Virus record (IMG/VR): IMGVR_UViG_3300021197_000351
Coordinates: 1-55,256 of that record
Origin: a virus
Strand: one strand, 5' to 3'
DNA: 55,256 nucleotides
Part shown: positions 35,660 to 44,586 of the stretch, piece by piece
How positions within the stretch are numbered: the first letter of the stretch is position 1
How the letters are laid out: each line of letters begins with the position of its first letter
Made by a program: the position numbers and the translations under genes
Notes under the pieces: generated by a model
Databases searched by the model: none
Told to the model about the DNA's origin: nothing
Seen by the model: only the letters and a program-made list of their open reading frames with translations

Positions 35660-36997
35660 CTATAGTGCAATTGACATTGCAATTGAAAATCCTTTTGTAG
35701 CAAAACTACTAGTATCAGTTGCCTGAATAGGTAACCACGTACCTACTGGCGCTCCTGTACCTGATGGTGCTACTGAACAATATTTAACTGCGTTATCTGT
35801 TGTGTTATAATACAAGTCACCTACGGTTACTGTCTTACCAGCCGCTTCATGTGCATTCTCTGCAGCCGCATCTGTAGCATAGTTACCGTAATACTTTTCA
35901 TCAAAGTTAGCCACACTGCTAGCCGCTTGGTCTGCCCAATAAGCCGCTGAATATTTTGCTGTTCCACCTGATCCTGTAACAGGAGTAGACATAACAAAGT
36001 TACCGCCACCTAAAGCCCATTGTTTTGCCGAGCCATTAGTGTTACCTGCTTGAATACCTACTGCATATTCTTTAGATGAGTATTCAGTGTTATCAGCTGT
36101 GGTAGATGTTTCAGTTGCCCAGTCTTTAGCATTACCAGCACCTGAAGCGTGATCTACACCTGTGCCTCCAGTTGCCCATGCTTTAGATGAATAACCTTCA
36201 CCTGTAACTGCTTCACCGTTTGTTTTTTGCGCCCATGCTTCTGCTTCATCTTCAGAGCCTTGTGCATCTGTAGCTGAACTTGCAGCCGCTGTAGCCGAGT
36301 TACCTGCATTTGTAGCTTGTGTACTAGCTGTTGATGCGCTAGTTGCCGCATTGTTAGCTTGAGTAGTCGCTGTTGATGCACTTCCCGCACTAGCAGTTGC
36401 TGAGTTACCTGAAGCTGTAGCACTATTAGCACTATTAGTTGCTGAAGTTGCTGCATTAGTTTCAGAAGTAGCTGCAGCTGTGGCTGAGCTAGCCGAAGCT
36501 GTTGCACTACTAGCACTAGCAGTTGCACTATTAGCACTTGCTGTAGCTGAAGTTGTTGCACTGTTAGCAGAACCAGTTGCTGATGTAGCACTTGATGCCG
36601 CTGAAGTTGCAGAGTTAGCCGCTGCAGTTTGTGAAGCTGCGGCATTAGTGGCTGAAGTACTTGCTTCTGCCGCTTTAGTTGTTGCTGTTGCTGCGTCTGC
36701 TGCTGTAGTTGAAGCAGAGTTTGCCGCCGCCGAGGCAGAGCTTGCACTAGCGGTAGCTGAAGTTGCACTCGCTGTAGCACTAGTTGCTGCGTTAGTTGCT
36801 GATGTAGCCGCATTAGTTGCACTAGTAGCCGCCGCTGTTTCTGATGCTTTAGCATTAGTTGCCGCTGTTTCAGCCGCTAGAACGTCTGCTCCTACAATAT
36901 CAGGAATACCATCAATTAGTGTATCTGTAAATAAGCCACCATTAGCGGCATTATCTGTTGCACCCGTAAATTGTCCGGGCCTTGCTGGTGTTGTCAT
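35660..36997 (-). CDS. long Ala/Ser/Thr-repeat tail fibre (shaft) protein, 445 aa
   Basis: Residues 1-40 are a short attachment sequence (TPARPGQFTGATDNAANGG, PDIVGADVLAAE). Residues about 40-260 are an uninterrupted coiled-coil-like repeat of Ala, Ser, Thr and Asn (AATSATNAATSATAS and variants), typical of phage fibre shafts. After this comes EAWAQKTNGEAVTG, then repeated WATGG/WALGG/YWADQAA units and a compact C-terminal domain with VGDLYYNTTDNAVKYCS. A strong opposite-strand open frame here is only the mirror of the repeat. Confidence 0.85.
   Translation of the reverse strand: MTTPARPGQFTGATDNAANGGLFTDTLIDGIPDIVGADVLAAETAATNAKASETAAATSATNAATSATNAATSATASATSATASASSASAAANSASTTAADAATATTKAAEASTSATNAAASQTAAANSATSAASSATSATGSANSATTSATASANSATASASSATASASSATAAATSETNAATSATNSANSATASGNSATASAGSASTATTQANNAATSASTASTQATNAGNSATAAASSATDAQGSEDEAEAWAQKTNGEAVTGEGYSSKAWATGGTGVDHASGAGNAKDWATETSTTADNTEYSSKEYAVGIQAGNTNGSAKQWALGGGNFVMSTPVTGSGGTAKYSAAYWADQAASSVANFDEKYYGNYATDAAAENAHEAAGKTVTVGDLYYNTTDNAVKYCSVAPSGTGAPVGTWLPIQATDTSSFATKGFSIAMSIAL
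36230..36870 (-). repeat. degenerate coding repeat of the fibre shaft
   Basis: Within the fibre gene the DNA repeats short GCN/ACN/AGY codon strings with a period of seven codons or a multiple of it, for example gtagctgaagttgcact and its variants. The repeat is imperfect at the base level, so it is kept by selection on the protein rather than by recent duplication. It creates long spurious open frames on the plus strand (36480-37019). Confidence 0.7.
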
Positions 36998-37884
36998 TAT
37001 ATTAAGCCTCGCCCGTTAAAGTTAATTTGTAGGTTTCCACCTGAAGCGTTTCGTTTAGCGTCTTCATCGTTAAGTTCTGCAATTTCGCTTTTAAACATTG
37101 CTAAATACTTTGCAGCTTGGTCATCATCTTGCACATATGCAAACACTTCTGATAGTGCCCCAAACAAAAGAACACGCTGGTTTTCATCACGCAGCCAGTT
37201 AGGTGTTGCAATACCAATATAATAAGTAGCAGTTACAGTACCACCCGTGCTAGCCGCTTGCGCTGCGCTTTGAGTAGCATAGGCAGTTGTTCCCGTGTTG
37301 CTATTAAAATATAATTGTTTAGAATTAGCTACACCAGATCCTGCACCGGTTGTTGTAAGAAAACCGGCATTATAGTTAAGCACTGTTACGGAATAAACAG
37401 CGTTAAGTGCCGGGAGTCTACGGTAATAATAAAGTTCTATACTATTAGCATCTGATCCTTGATTTGAAAAACCAAAGCCAGGTGTAAGGTATACTACATT
37501 TCTTTCCCGCGTCCAATAGTTATTTGTTGAGTATTTTTCAGCAGATGGATCATTAAATGTACGTACATCTAGCTTTTCATTAAATACTCTAATAGCTGCA
37601 CCGGAAGTGTCTACTTCTTTAATTTGAATAAATTCAACCAAATCGTAAGGTAGTTGTATTTCTGTTTTACTTGGGTTAACACCCGATGTTGCTGTGGTTG
37701 CAGACTCAAGTAATGTTTTTTCGTATACTGCTACGTTTTCTAGCGGAGGTACGCGTAGTGAGCGATATGCTTTATCTGCAGCATACTTAAGTCCATCCTT
37801 AATAATCGCATCACTAACAACCTCTTCATCCCTGTTAGACCAGGTACGAACAAGCGCCACTAATTCATCATAGGTTATTGCCAT
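36997..37884 (-). CDS. phage adaptor (head-tail connector) protein, 295 aa
   Basis: N-terminal helices ITYDELVALVRTWSNRDEEVVSDAIIKDGLKYAADKAYRSLRVPPLE, then strands IQLPYDLVEFIQIKEV, VVYLTPGF and IELYYYRRLPAL, and a C-terminal helix ENQRVLLFGALSEVFAYVQDDDQAAKYLAMF. This matches the adaptor family that forms the ring under the portal in SU10-like and T7-like tails. It lies downstream of capsid and upstream of fibres, as expected. Confidence 0.75.
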   Translation of the reverse strand: MAITYDELVALVRTWSNRDEEVVSDAIIKDGLKYAADKAYRSLRVPPLENVAVYEKTLLESATTATSGVNPSKTEIQLPYDLVEFIQIKEVDTSGAAIRVFNEKLDVRTFNDPSAEKYSTNNYWTRERNVVYLTPGFGFSNQGSDANSIELYYYRRLPALNAVYSVTVLNYNAGFLTTTGAGSGVANSKQLYFNSNTGTTAYATQSAAQAASTGGTVTATYYIGIATPNWLRDENQRVLLFGALSEVFAYVQDDDQAAKYLAMFKSEIAELNDEDAKRNASGGNLQINFNGRGLI

Positions 37885-37898
37885 ATCAGGTCTCCTAA

Positions 37899-38240
37899 TT
37901 AAGTATTTACCAAGAGATCTCTGTATTCAGTTTGCAAAATAGTTCTCAACCGTTTCATATTATTTGGATCATTCATAAACCCAGGGTCGTGTAAATCTAA
38001 ATGATGTTCTTGCAAAATCTTAATTGCAACAATATCGGGAATAGTTGCCATCTTACGATAGCCACCCTTTTTGTGACCGAAATATGCCTGCCGGTCGCGA
38101 TCCATTTTAGCTTGTTCTTTATATTGAGTAATATCTTGTGTTGCTTGCCAATCACCTGAACTCAGGTCAAAGCCAGCATGAATACCTTCGTCTGCTTTTA
38201 CTGTAGCACTACGAAATTTAAAATCTGTCTCTTTGCTCAT
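37899..38240 (-). CDS. hypothetical virion-region protein, 113 aa
   Basis: Charged protein: DFKFRSATVKADEGIHAGFDL, ITQYKEQAKMDRDRQAYFGHKKGGYRKMATIPDIVAIKI and a helical end NNMKRLRTILQTEYRDLL. The DIVAIKILQEHHLDLHDP segment recurs in small proteins next to capsid genes of other phages. Possibly a connector or completion protein. Not named. Confidence 0.65.
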   Translation of the reverse strand: MSKETDFKFRSATVKADEGIHAGFDLSSGDWQATQDITQYKEQAKMDRDRQAYFGHKKGGYRKMATIPDIVAIKILQEHHLDLHDPGFMNDPNNMKRLRTILQTEYRDLLVNT

Positions 38241-38255
38241 GTCCTCAAAACTCCT

Positions 38256-38465
38256 TTATGGCGATTGTGTATACGGTGCAAAGCGTCCTGCTTTGATATA
38301 GCCTAAGCGTGCGCCAGTAGTCCCGACAACAGCTGGTGCCGAACCGACAGCGACTGAACCCGCATTAGGTGTAAAATGAGTAATTTTATTAGTGGCTTCA
38401 TCTACGCGCCACACACATCTATCAGCTGGGTAAGTATTCCCATTAGCAAGTTGAATAACTAGCAT
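38256..38465 (-). CDS. hypothetical small virion-region protein, 69 aa
   Basis: AGGAGA lies 7 nt upstream of the ATG. Opens with beta strands (MLVIQLANGNTYPADRCVWRVDE) and then a Gly/Val-rich tail. No known motif. Position between capsid and adaptor genes is compatible with a minor head protein. Confidence 0.65.
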   Translation of the reverse strand: MLVIQLANGNTYPADRCVWRVDEATNKITHFTPNAGSVAVGSAPAVVGTTGARLGYIKAGRFAPYTQSP

Positions 38466-38484
38466 TTACTTATCTCCTGTTTAT

Positions 38485-38673
38485 TTATTTTTTCATTGGG
38501 TTATTCATAGCCGGACCACATCCTGCTACTTTACCACCTTTGTTGTAATAGCCAGCTACGTTGCCGCCCATTGCTTTATATTCAATATCTTTTCCAGTTT
38601 TGTCAGCATACTTTTTGGCAGCTTCCATTCCGTACTTATTATATTTAAATTCTTTATCACCAACCTTTGGCAT
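38485..38673 (-). CDS. small Gly/Lys-rich virion-region protein, 62 aa
   Basis: FKYNKYGMEAAKKYADKTGKDIEYK followed by GYYNKGGKVAGCGPAMNNPMKK. The NKGG element also occurs at 19413-19835. AGGAGG precedes the ATG. The gene begins just after the capsid terminator, so its transcription must come by read-through. Confidence 0.65.
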   Translation of the reverse strand: MPKVGDKEFKYNKYGMEAAKKYADKTGKDIEYKAMGGNVAGYYNKGGKVAGCGPAMNNPMKK

Positions 38674-38682
38674 AGTTACCTC

Positions 38683-38717
38683 CTAAAAAGAAAGGGGAAG
38701 CCATAAAGACCTCCCCT
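38683..38717 (-). terminator. intrinsic terminator downstream of the major capsid gene
   Basis: On the minus strand AGGGGAGGTC (38717-38708) pairs with GGCTTCCCCT (38702-38693) around a five-base loop, with two G-T wobbles. It is followed by TTTCTTTTT (38692-38684). It begins 9 nt after the capsid stop. Such partial terminators after the capsid gene (as T7 T-phi) raise capsid mRNA over distal genes. Confidence 0.85.
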
Positions 38718-38726
38718 AACAATAGT

Positions 38727-39896
38727 CTAGTTAAGACCGTAGATAGCACCACAACCCAATGGGTTACGTACTTCCAAAGTGCACTCTTCAACCATCATTC
38801 CTTTGGTTGAGTCACCCTGCTGGCCTACGTCTACTTCCTGCATAGGGCGCAGTGTAGCGACAGCAAACCACATTGGATCATAGATCAATGCAGCAAAGTC
38901 AGCAACATCAGGAATACCAGCACCAGAGAATGCAGTACCGTTATCGCCTTTAAGCGCAACAGAATTAGACAGACCCATTACGTAGTTAGGAACTACCATA
39001 AGATCGCCAAAGTCTGACATGTACACATCAACAGACTGACGGAGTTGACCGCCAGCATCAATGTTACGTACAACACCAGTATCTGAAACCATCAGGTCGG
39101 AAAAGTCACGACGCAGCTTTGGTGAAAGCATAACTTTCGTAGCCTTACCACCTTGCTCGTAGATCTTCTGCATAACAGCGTCGATGTCTGTTAGTGCAAG
39201 AGTACCACGTGCTGGCGCGGTAGTACCGCCGTTGATTGAACCGCGAACAGTTGCAGTACCGTCAGCATCAGTACCAGCATTAGAGGAAGAAGCTGAAGGA
39301 GCTTCAAACTCACCTACATAGTTACATGTAGTGGCTGAGTTGATAAATGACTGGTAACCACCAGCTGAACGGGCATTAGCGTTCTGTACACCAGTAGCGT
39401 TAGAAACATTATATGAATGAATCATATCGAATTCAACGTCACGGCGCAATTCAGTACCACGCTTCTTCAACTGATAAGCATACTCATCAGCTACGCCAGC
39501 TTGGTCTACTGCACGGCGTGTGCCAGATACAGCAATTGTCTTACCATTAATCTGAGTGTAGTTACCCAAACGTGTACGATACGGTCCAGATACTGCGAAC
39601 TTGTTACCAGTTGCAGGTGTTGCACCCGTACCACCAGAACCATCAGCAGTTGGTGCAATAAAGTCTGTGCCTTCACCAATACGTGAGTTGCCTGGAGCTT
39701 CCAGCTGGTCTGTCTGCCACTCATGGTAGATAGCTGTTGCTTTTGCTTTGCCGATAGACGACATAAAAGGAGTTTCATCACGAGTGATCATTGTGATGAA
39801 GTTTGCAAGATCCTCACGCTGTGAGACGTCTTTGCCAGTTCCGCGTGCTGGTCCCTGTGGACCTCCGGTGCCGCGGACACCAAGATTGTTAGCCAT
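38727..39896 (-). CDS. major capsid protein, SU10 family (DUF5309-like), 389 aa
   Basis: Forms the icosahedral shell. N-terminal QREDLANFITMITRDETPFMSSIGKAKATAIYHEWQTDQL is the typical opening of the SU10-like HK97-fold capsid family. Later GTELRRDVEFDMIH, the E-loop-like Gly/Ser/Thr-rich insert, KATKVMLSPKLRRDFSDL, and the end VEECTLEVRNPLGCGAIYGL fit the same family. It follows the scaffold gene by 20 nt and is followed by a terminator. Confidence 0.88.
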   Translation of the reverse strand: MANNLGVRGTGGPQGPARGTGKDVSQREDLANFITMITRDETPFMSSIGKAKATAIYHEWQTDQLEAPGNSRIGEGTDFIAPTADGSGGTGATPATGNKFAVSGPYRTRLGNYTQINGKTIAVSGTRRAVDQAGVADEYAYQLKKRGTELRRDVEFDMIHSYNVSNATGVQNANARSAGGYQSFINSATTCNYVGEFEAPSASSSNAGTDADGTATVRGSINGGTTAPARGTLALTDIDAVMQKIYEQGGKATKVMLSPKLRRDFSDLMVSDTGVVRNIDAGGQLRQSVDVYMSDFGDLMVVPNYVMGLSNSVALKGDNGTAFSGAGIPDVADFAALIYDPMWFAVATLRPMQEVDVGQQGDSTKGMMVEECTLEVRNPLGCGAIYGLN

Positions 39897-39916
39897 TGAT
39901 TATACCCTCCTAGGTA

Positions 39917-41026
39917 TTACATGTTTAAGGAGCGTTCGGCAAGAGTTCTAAGAAAGTCCTGTTGTTCTTCAGCAGATGCGTTGCCGCTTAGTGCGCGCTT
40001 ACGTTTTTGTTCTGCTGCGTCTTGCTTTTGCTTAGATATTGTTTTAGCTTTTCTAAGCGGAGCTTTCTTTGTTGGGGTTGATTTACGTTTAACCGCACCT
40101 TTAGACACACCTTGCTTAAGGCGTCTAAAGTCATCAACAAACTTAACGATAGCTGGGTCAGCAATTGAATCCAGAATTTCTGGAGCAATGCCCTCCTCAA
40201 TAGCAAATTCCCTAATGGCAATTGCTGTATCCTCATTAAAGTCTGGTATTAGCGTAGGAATAGTTTCATTAAAGTATTCTAGTTGCTCATTCCATTCTTT
40301 TTCATTACTAGTTGCTTCTTGTGCAGAAACAGCTTTTACAAGTTGTTCCCGTTGGTTGCGAGCTTCCCAGTAATTCTTTTGGACTTGTTCTCGTTTATCT
40401 TTTAGTTCATTGACTTCATATGTATCACCATCTTTTCGGGCTTTATCAATTGCGCCTTCAAGATCATGATACTCTGCAGCTAACGCTTGTTCGTTAGAGT
40501 ATAGTACAGCAGCTGATGCTTTGGACATTGTTTCCAACTCATTAACTTTTTCCTGATACTCGTCTTCCAACTCTTTTCTTGCGTCACCGAGTTCTCGACC
40601 CTTTTTAGAAAGATGTTGTTCAGTAGAGTAACCTTTAATAAGATCACCAAAAGAAACTTCAGCAAATTCGCCATCAACTTTGATAACCACCTTAGCTTCT
40701 AAATCAAGGTCTTCCGTAGCATATACATCAGATTCATCGGTAGCGGACTCTTCGTCGGCATCTTCTTCTTCTGTATTTTCTTCTTCTTCCTCAACCTCTT
40801 CTTCATCATCTTCGCTAACGGCTTCCTCAGATGTTTCTGGGTCTTCTTCATCTGATTCGTCCGGATCTAACTCAGGTACCTGCTCCTCGGGTAGAGATCC
40901 AACAAACTCGGAGTTTGCTATGATGTCAGCCAGCAGGGCATCTTCAGTTTGATCATTGTTAACCGCTGCAATAGAGTCATCCTGTGGTGGGGTAGAGTCC
41001 ATTTCCGCTTTGGTATTTTCTTCCAT
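39917..41026 (-). CDS. capsid scaffolding protein, 369 aa
   Basis: Very acidic N-terminal half with a Glu/Asp run (residues about 45-90), then a long helical region (LGDARKELEDEYQEKVNELETMSKA, LKDKREQVQKNYWEARNQRE) and a basic C-terminal helix pair (KGAVKRKSTPTKKAPLRKAK). An acidic disordered head, coiled middle and basic capsid-binding tail immediately before the capsid gene are the normal form of podophage scaffolds. Confidence 0.82.
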   Translation of the reverse strand: MEENTKAEMDSTPPQDDSIAAVNNDQTEDALLADIIANSEFVGSLPEEQVPELDPDESDEEDPETSEEAVSEDDEEEVEEEEENTEEEDADEESATDESDVYATEDLDLEAKVVIKVDGEFAEVSFGDLIKGYSTEQHLSKKGRELGDARKELEDEYQEKVNELETMSKASAAVLYSNEQALAAEYHDLEGAIDKARKDGDTYEVNELKDKREQVQKNYWEARNQREQLVKAVSAQEATSNEKEWNEQLEYFNETIPTLIPDFNEDTAIAIREFAIEEGIAPEILDSIADPAIVKFVDDFRRLKQGVSKGAVKRKSTPTKKAPLRKAKTISKQKQDAAEQKRKRALSGNASAEEQQDFLRTLAERSLNM

Positions 41027-41220
41027 TAGTTAGCCTCCTTCTTTATGGGGGCCTTCTCGGAATTCTTAGTCCTTGTGTATCGCTCAACAAGCGCATGAAG
41101 GTTTAGTAGCTTATCTGCATTCAGTTTAGCTTTACCTGCACTACGCATGGAGTCGTATTCCAAGGTGTTAATCATTTCATTATAATTTAAAAGTAGAGCG
41201 TCGATGTCAATCGGTCTCAT
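41026..41220 (-). CDS. hypothetical protein, 64 aa
   Basis: Start chosen at ATG 41220 because AGGAGG lies 6 nt upstream; the upstream in-frame ATG 41256 has no site. The product is helical (IDALLLNYNEMINTLEY, KLNADKLLNLHALVERYTRTK). It overlaps the preceding gene by 14 nt and shares one base with the scaffold start. Unknown function. Confidence 0.65.
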   Translation of the reverse strand: MRPIDIDALLLNYNEMINTLEYDSMRSAGKAKLNADKLLNLHALVERYTRTKNSEKAPIKKEAN

Positions 41221-41542
41221 CCGTATCCTCCTGTAGGTGTGGGATATTTTTCCCATACATCTCGAAGCTTATCATTTTCTCTTTGACACTACCAAGTGCC
41301 ATAGCAGAAGAGTAGAGGAACTCTCGAGATTTAGTTTCATGCGGCTCCGTCTTGAGCCACTCTAGAAAGAAGTCAACTAAGACTTCGCCATACACTTCAT
41401 CAAAAAATTCAGTCCGTTCTTTGGCGGCGAAGTGCCCTTGTACGTGAGCACGACGCGCCATTTCTTCCGGATGTATCTTGTGATTACCGTATGATTTATT
41501 ATTACTCAGCCTCTTCTCGGCTGTCTCACGGTATTTATCCAT
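41207..41542 (-). CDS. hypothetical protein, 111 aa
   Basis: Helical and charged: HPEEMARRAHVQGHFAAKERTEFFDEVYGEVLVDFFLEWLKTEPHE and SREFLYSSAMALGSVKEKM. It lies between portal and scaffold genes. The same type of small helical protein occurs at this place in other podophages without a known role. The ribosome site is weak. Confidence 0.65.
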   Translation of the reverse strand: MDKYRETAEKRLSNNKSYGNHKIHPEEMARRAHVQGHFAAKERTEFFDEVYGEVLVDFFLEWLKTEPHETKSREFLYSSAMALGSVKEKMISFEMYGKNIPHLQEDTDETD

Positions 41543-41547
41543 AGTCT

Positions 41548-41844
41548 TTAAGCAATCAAAGTATTATAAACAACTTCATTGACCTGCGCTGCAGTGCCGT
41601 GGGCTGTTGTTAGACTTACCAGTGTTTGTGCACCGTTGTTAAGACCTGTTACAATTTTATAAGACTTAGCTGCGCATTGAACGCCTGATTGAACTACGGT
41701 TCCAGCGGTAGCTACATTAAATGTAATTGCAGCATCGCTATCATTTGTTACGATAATTTTACCAGCGCCAGCGCCTGCTGCAGTTGTTACCGTTCCAGAT
41801 TGAGCACCGCCTGCTCCTGATTTATTGATTGTTACTGTTGCCAT
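41548..41844 (-). CDS. putative small head decoration-like beta protein, 98 aa
   Basis: Ala/Thr/Val/Gly-rich strands (ATVTINKSGAGGAQSG, GKIIVTNDSDAAITFNVATAG, SYKIVTGLNNGAQTLVSLTT) suggest an Ig-like or jelly-roll fold. It overlaps the portal gene by 23 nt. Decoration is an inference from fold style and place; a head-closure protein is the alternative. Confidence 0.55.
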   Translation of the reverse strand: MATVTINKSGAGGAQSGTVTTAAGAGAGKIIVTNDSDAAITFNVATAGTVVQSGVQCAAKSYKIVTGLNNGAQTLVSLTTAHGTAAQVNEVVYNTLIA

Positions 41845-43996
41845 TAGGGCCTCCTGAGTTTGTTAAAAGGCTTCTCGCCATTGCTATAATATCGGTATAT
41901 TCTGGATGTGCAGGTATTTCAGCACCCTCTTTAGTTGCTTTAATTGCAATATCTGCCCATTCTTGAAAGTGCTTGTCAATTGCAACAGCTAGTTGTTTTG
42001 CATTATCATCAAACGTATTCTTTGTTTGAGCAGATGTATATTTTACATTAGCTTCTGATAGCGCAATATCTGCCTCTGCTTTACGTTGCTCAGCCTGTTG
42101 CTTTGCTTGTGCTGCTTGAGATTGCTGTTGAATTGCTTGGCCAGCCTTTTCTTTAAACTGATCGGTAGTATAATCTTCGAGAAAATCATTACTATCCAGA
42201 TCCATAGCTTCAATAAGCTTAGTAGCTAACACTGCAGGGGCTGAAGGCTTTACCACCATACCAGCACCTTGCTGATTAAGTGCAGGTAAAATTTCAGCAC
42301 CTACTTTAGATAGCTTTGCAATTTTTGAGCTATTAGAGTTTTCCCCAATATCTAAGAAAACTTCTACTTCCATTTTTGAAGGTAGCGCATCAATATTAAC
42401 AGTTTCAATAAGGCCGTTCATATTATAAGGTATGTTACCCTTCATTGAAGTTTTAATTGTATGATACACACCTTCAATCAATCGTTTAAATCCGGTTTCA
42501 GAAAATCGTCTTGCAATATGCTGAATTCGTTTTTGTGCTGCTGATTGAACAGCGCTAAGCTTTTGTTCAGAGTTTCCTGATACATATAGTGTATCATTAA
42601 GTCCTTGAGCGGCCTTAGACATACCTGTAGCTTGTTCTTTAATAAGCTGCAAGTGCTCAAGCAAAGGTACTGTACCTGTAGAAATAGATTCAGGAGGCAG
42701 CTGTTGTACTGCACCTACTGGACTACCGTTAGTTGGAATAATCTGCTTTGGCTTCATGTTTTGAAGTGCAGAAAAATCTACCACGTTTGGATCAGCCAGC
42801 TTAGGCGAGTAGTTAGTCAAATATGTATTCTCTACAAAACCTCTAAGAATAGCAGTTGATGCTAGCGTAGAGCTACGTGTAAAGTCTGCCATTGATAAAC
42901 CAAAGAATTCATGTGGTATATCAATTGGTACAATGTCAGCTAGTGGTACCATATCACAATCTTCTTCATAAAGGATATGTGTACCCGCAGTAATAATATG
43001 CTTTAGCTCAGCAATACCATCACCATCTCGGTCTACTCTAATCCAACACTCAGTAACTGTAACTTCACGGTTTGCTTCTAATGGTGTTTCACTTACAGAG
43101 TTTGAGCCTTGATAATATTCTTGTCCTGTAATTTCTTTACGGGCTGCTACATCTTGCGCATAATCCAAGGACCCTGTCCATGCGGCTGCATCAGATAGTG
43201 CATCCCAATCCTCAACAGCATCTGCCATATCAGGATAGTACTTACGAATTTCAGAACGAGTCATACTATTTTGGATACCAACAAATGAAGCGTCTTCAAT
43301 TGTAGTAGCATCTCTTGAAATACGAAAGTTTTCTGGTGGAACTAACTCAAGTTTAATTTTAGATTGATTAATTTCTTGACGAACCCGTACATTAACATAT
43401 ACTAGTTCAACCTCTGGTCCTAGATTATCTGATGGTGACATTGCACGGTTTTCAAATTCTAGATCACCAACAATTTCTAAACTATCATCAGAAAGTATTT
43501 CATCAAGTTTAGTCTGACTAATCTCTTCATATTCTTGAAATACATAATCATAGTCTTCAATATAGCCCCAGCGAATTACTGCATTCTTCCATAAAAGTGC
43601 AGACTTCATCCATTGCTCAAGTATTTCCCAACCATTGTTTTGTTTAAATAAGGTATAATTAATAAGCATCGCGGCATCTTTAGCGCCTTGAAAAGCGCCA
43701 GGCGTATCGTTCCATGGTAGGAAGCGGGCAATGCGCTGATTACTTAAAAACAAATCACACAAAACAGCTGTGTATGCTTCTATTACTTCTGTTGTAGAGG
43801 TATCAACAATAGTCGATACACCTTGTGGTGACAAGTGTGCAACAGGCAAACCTGCATATTCATAAGTAGCTTTAAGACGTTCGCGTGCTAAGTCTGACGA
43901 GTTAAGCCAATCACCTGTAGAGTTTTGTACTCCGCTTTCAACTAGACTAACTAATTGCTCATCTGTAACCGCTTCTTTATAACCGTAGGCTGACAT
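41822..43996 (-). CDS. portal protein, P22-type, 724 aa
   Basis: Dodecameric channel for DNA packaging and exit. Segments seen: the VSTIVDTSTTEVIEAYTAVLCDLFLSN opening, LNDTLYVSGNSEQKLSAVQSAAQKRIQHIARRFSETGFKRLI (wing/stem helices) and a long C-terminal Gln/Ala helix (IQQQSQAAQAKQQAEQRKAEADIALSEA) resembling the P22 barrel. Length is close to P22 gp1 (725). The order terminase-portal-scaffold-capsid is canonical. Confidence 0.85.
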   Translation of the reverse strand: MSAYGYKEAVTDEQLVSLVESGVQNSTGDWLNSSDLARERLKATYEYAGLPVAHLSPQGVSTIVDTSTTEVIEAYTAVLCDLFLSNQRIARFLPWNDTPGAFQGAKDAAMLINYTLFKQNNGWEILEQWMKSALLWKNAVIRWGYIEDYDYVFQEYEEISQTKLDEILSDDSLEIVGDLEFENRAMSPSDNLGPEVELVYVNVRVRQEINQSKIKLELVPPENFRISRDATTIEDASFVGIQNSMTRSEIRKYYPDMADAVEDWDALSDAAAWTGSLDYAQDVAARKEITGQEYYQGSNSVSETPLEANREVTVTECWIRVDRDGDGIAELKHIITAGTHILYEEDCDMVPLADIVPIDIPHEFFGLSMADFTRSSTLASTAILRGFVENTYLTNYSPKLADPNVVDFSALQNMKPKQIIPTNGSPVGAVQQLPPESISTGTVPLLEHLQLIKEQATGMSKAAQGLNDTLYVSGNSEQKLSAVQSAAQKRIQHIARRFSETGFKRLIEGVYHTIKTSMKGNIPYNMNGLIETVNIDALPSKMEVEVFLDIGENSNSSKIAKLSKVGAEILPALNQQGAGMVVKPSAPAVLATKLIEAMDLDSNDFLEDYTTDQFKEKAGQAIQQQSQAAQAKQQAEQRKAEADIALSEANVKYTSAQTKNTFDDNAKQLAVAIDKHFQEWADIAIKATKEGAEIPAHPEYTDIIAMARSLLTNSGGPNGNSNNQ

Positions 43997-44136
43997 TAAT
44001 ATTTACCTCCGGTATTAGAATAAATTGGTTTTGATTTTTCTAAATCTTTAACTGTATATTTACCGGGCTTTGAAAGTTCTTTCTGCGGTTTCTTTGCAGG
44101 TTTTAACTTTTGATCGGCTTGAATAAATCTAGACAT
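43996..44136 (-). CDS. small basic protein upstream of portal, 46 aa
   Basis: AGGAG sits 7 nt before the ATG (44136), and the stop overlaps the portal start as TAATG. The product MSRFIQADQKLKPAKKPQKE ... NTGGKY is Lys/Pro-rich and probably unfolded. Unknown function; coupling with portal translation is likely. Confidence 0.65.
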   Translation of the reverse strand: MSRFIQADQKLKPAKKPQKELSKPGKYTVKDLEKSKPIYSNTGGKY

Positions 44137-44155
44137 GTACCGCTCCTGGGTTTAT

Positions 44156-44407
44156 CTATCTGTGTCTTTTAATTTTGCTTGCAATCTTTTTAGGTTGCTT
44201 GCTATGTTGTTTTCCCGCTCTAATACTTTTTCTCTTAGCCCGAGTAGTAGCGGCGTGTTCAGCTGGCGAGAGACGTCCCACAGCTGAAGCCGGCATATAA
44301 CGCTCTCCAGTTGCCAGCGGACCTTGCGTTGAAGGTTTACCACTTCGAGTCCGCCACTTCTGAGAAGTCCATTTGCTGAGGCTCTTTTGCGACGGTTTCT
44401 TTGCCAT
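44156..44407 (-). CDS. conserved small basic phage protein, 83 aa
   Basis: WTSQKWRTRSGKPSTQGPLATGERYMPASAVGRLSPAEHAATTRAKRKS followed by QPKKIASKIKRHR. This sequence type recurs in many podo- and myophages beside terminase or portal genes. Very basic, possibly nucleic-acid binding. The start overlaps the stop of the next gene. A shifted frame (44152-44343) is a shadow. Confidence 0.75.
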   Translation of the reverse strand: MAKKPSQKSLSKWTSQKWRTRSGKPSTQGPLATGERYMPASAVGRLSPAEHAATTRAKRKSIRAGKQHSKQPKKIASKIKRHR

Positions 44408-44574
44408 TAGTCGCGGTAGCCTCCACCCTTTGCTTTATATTGTTTAGCAAGCATTTGAGCTTTACGAGCCGACCATTGGCCCGGTCGACCGCCTTTATTA
44501 CTAGCTTTAATCCGGTTAAACAGGTTTTTCCGCATTGTTGGTTTCGTATAATTTCCTGCTGCATTAACTGCCAT
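44407..44574 (-). CDS. conserved small basic phage protein, 55 aa
   Basis: MAVNAAGNYTKPTMRKNLFN, then NKGGRPGQWSARKAQMLAKQ, end GGGYRD. This is a well-conserved small phage protein seen widely with the 83-aa neighbour. AGGGAGA precedes the ATG (44574). It lies in a different frame from a longer spurious open frame (44337-44582). Function unknown. Confidence 0.8.
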   Translation of the reverse strand: MAVNAAGNYTKPTMRKNLFNRIKASNKGGRPGQWSARKAQMLAKQYKAKGGGYRD

Positions 44575-44586
44575 TTTGTCATCTCC

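Noticed and set aside
36154-36855. 233-aa minus-strand frame rich in Gln and Leu
   Set aside because: Frame-shifted reading of the same fibre repeat.
36480-37019. Long plus-strand open frame (Ala/Val/Leu/Glu repeats)
   Set aside because: It is the mirror of the GCN/ACN codon repeat of the fibre shaft on the minus strand and has no independent ribosome site or family pattern.
44152-44343. 63-aa minus-strand frame
   Set aside because: Shadow of the conserved 83-aa basic protein at 44156-44407.
44337-44582. 81-aa minus-strand frame
   Set aside because: The conserved 55-aa protein MAVNAAGNYTKP... in another frame (44407-44574) has the better ribosome site and recognisable family text.
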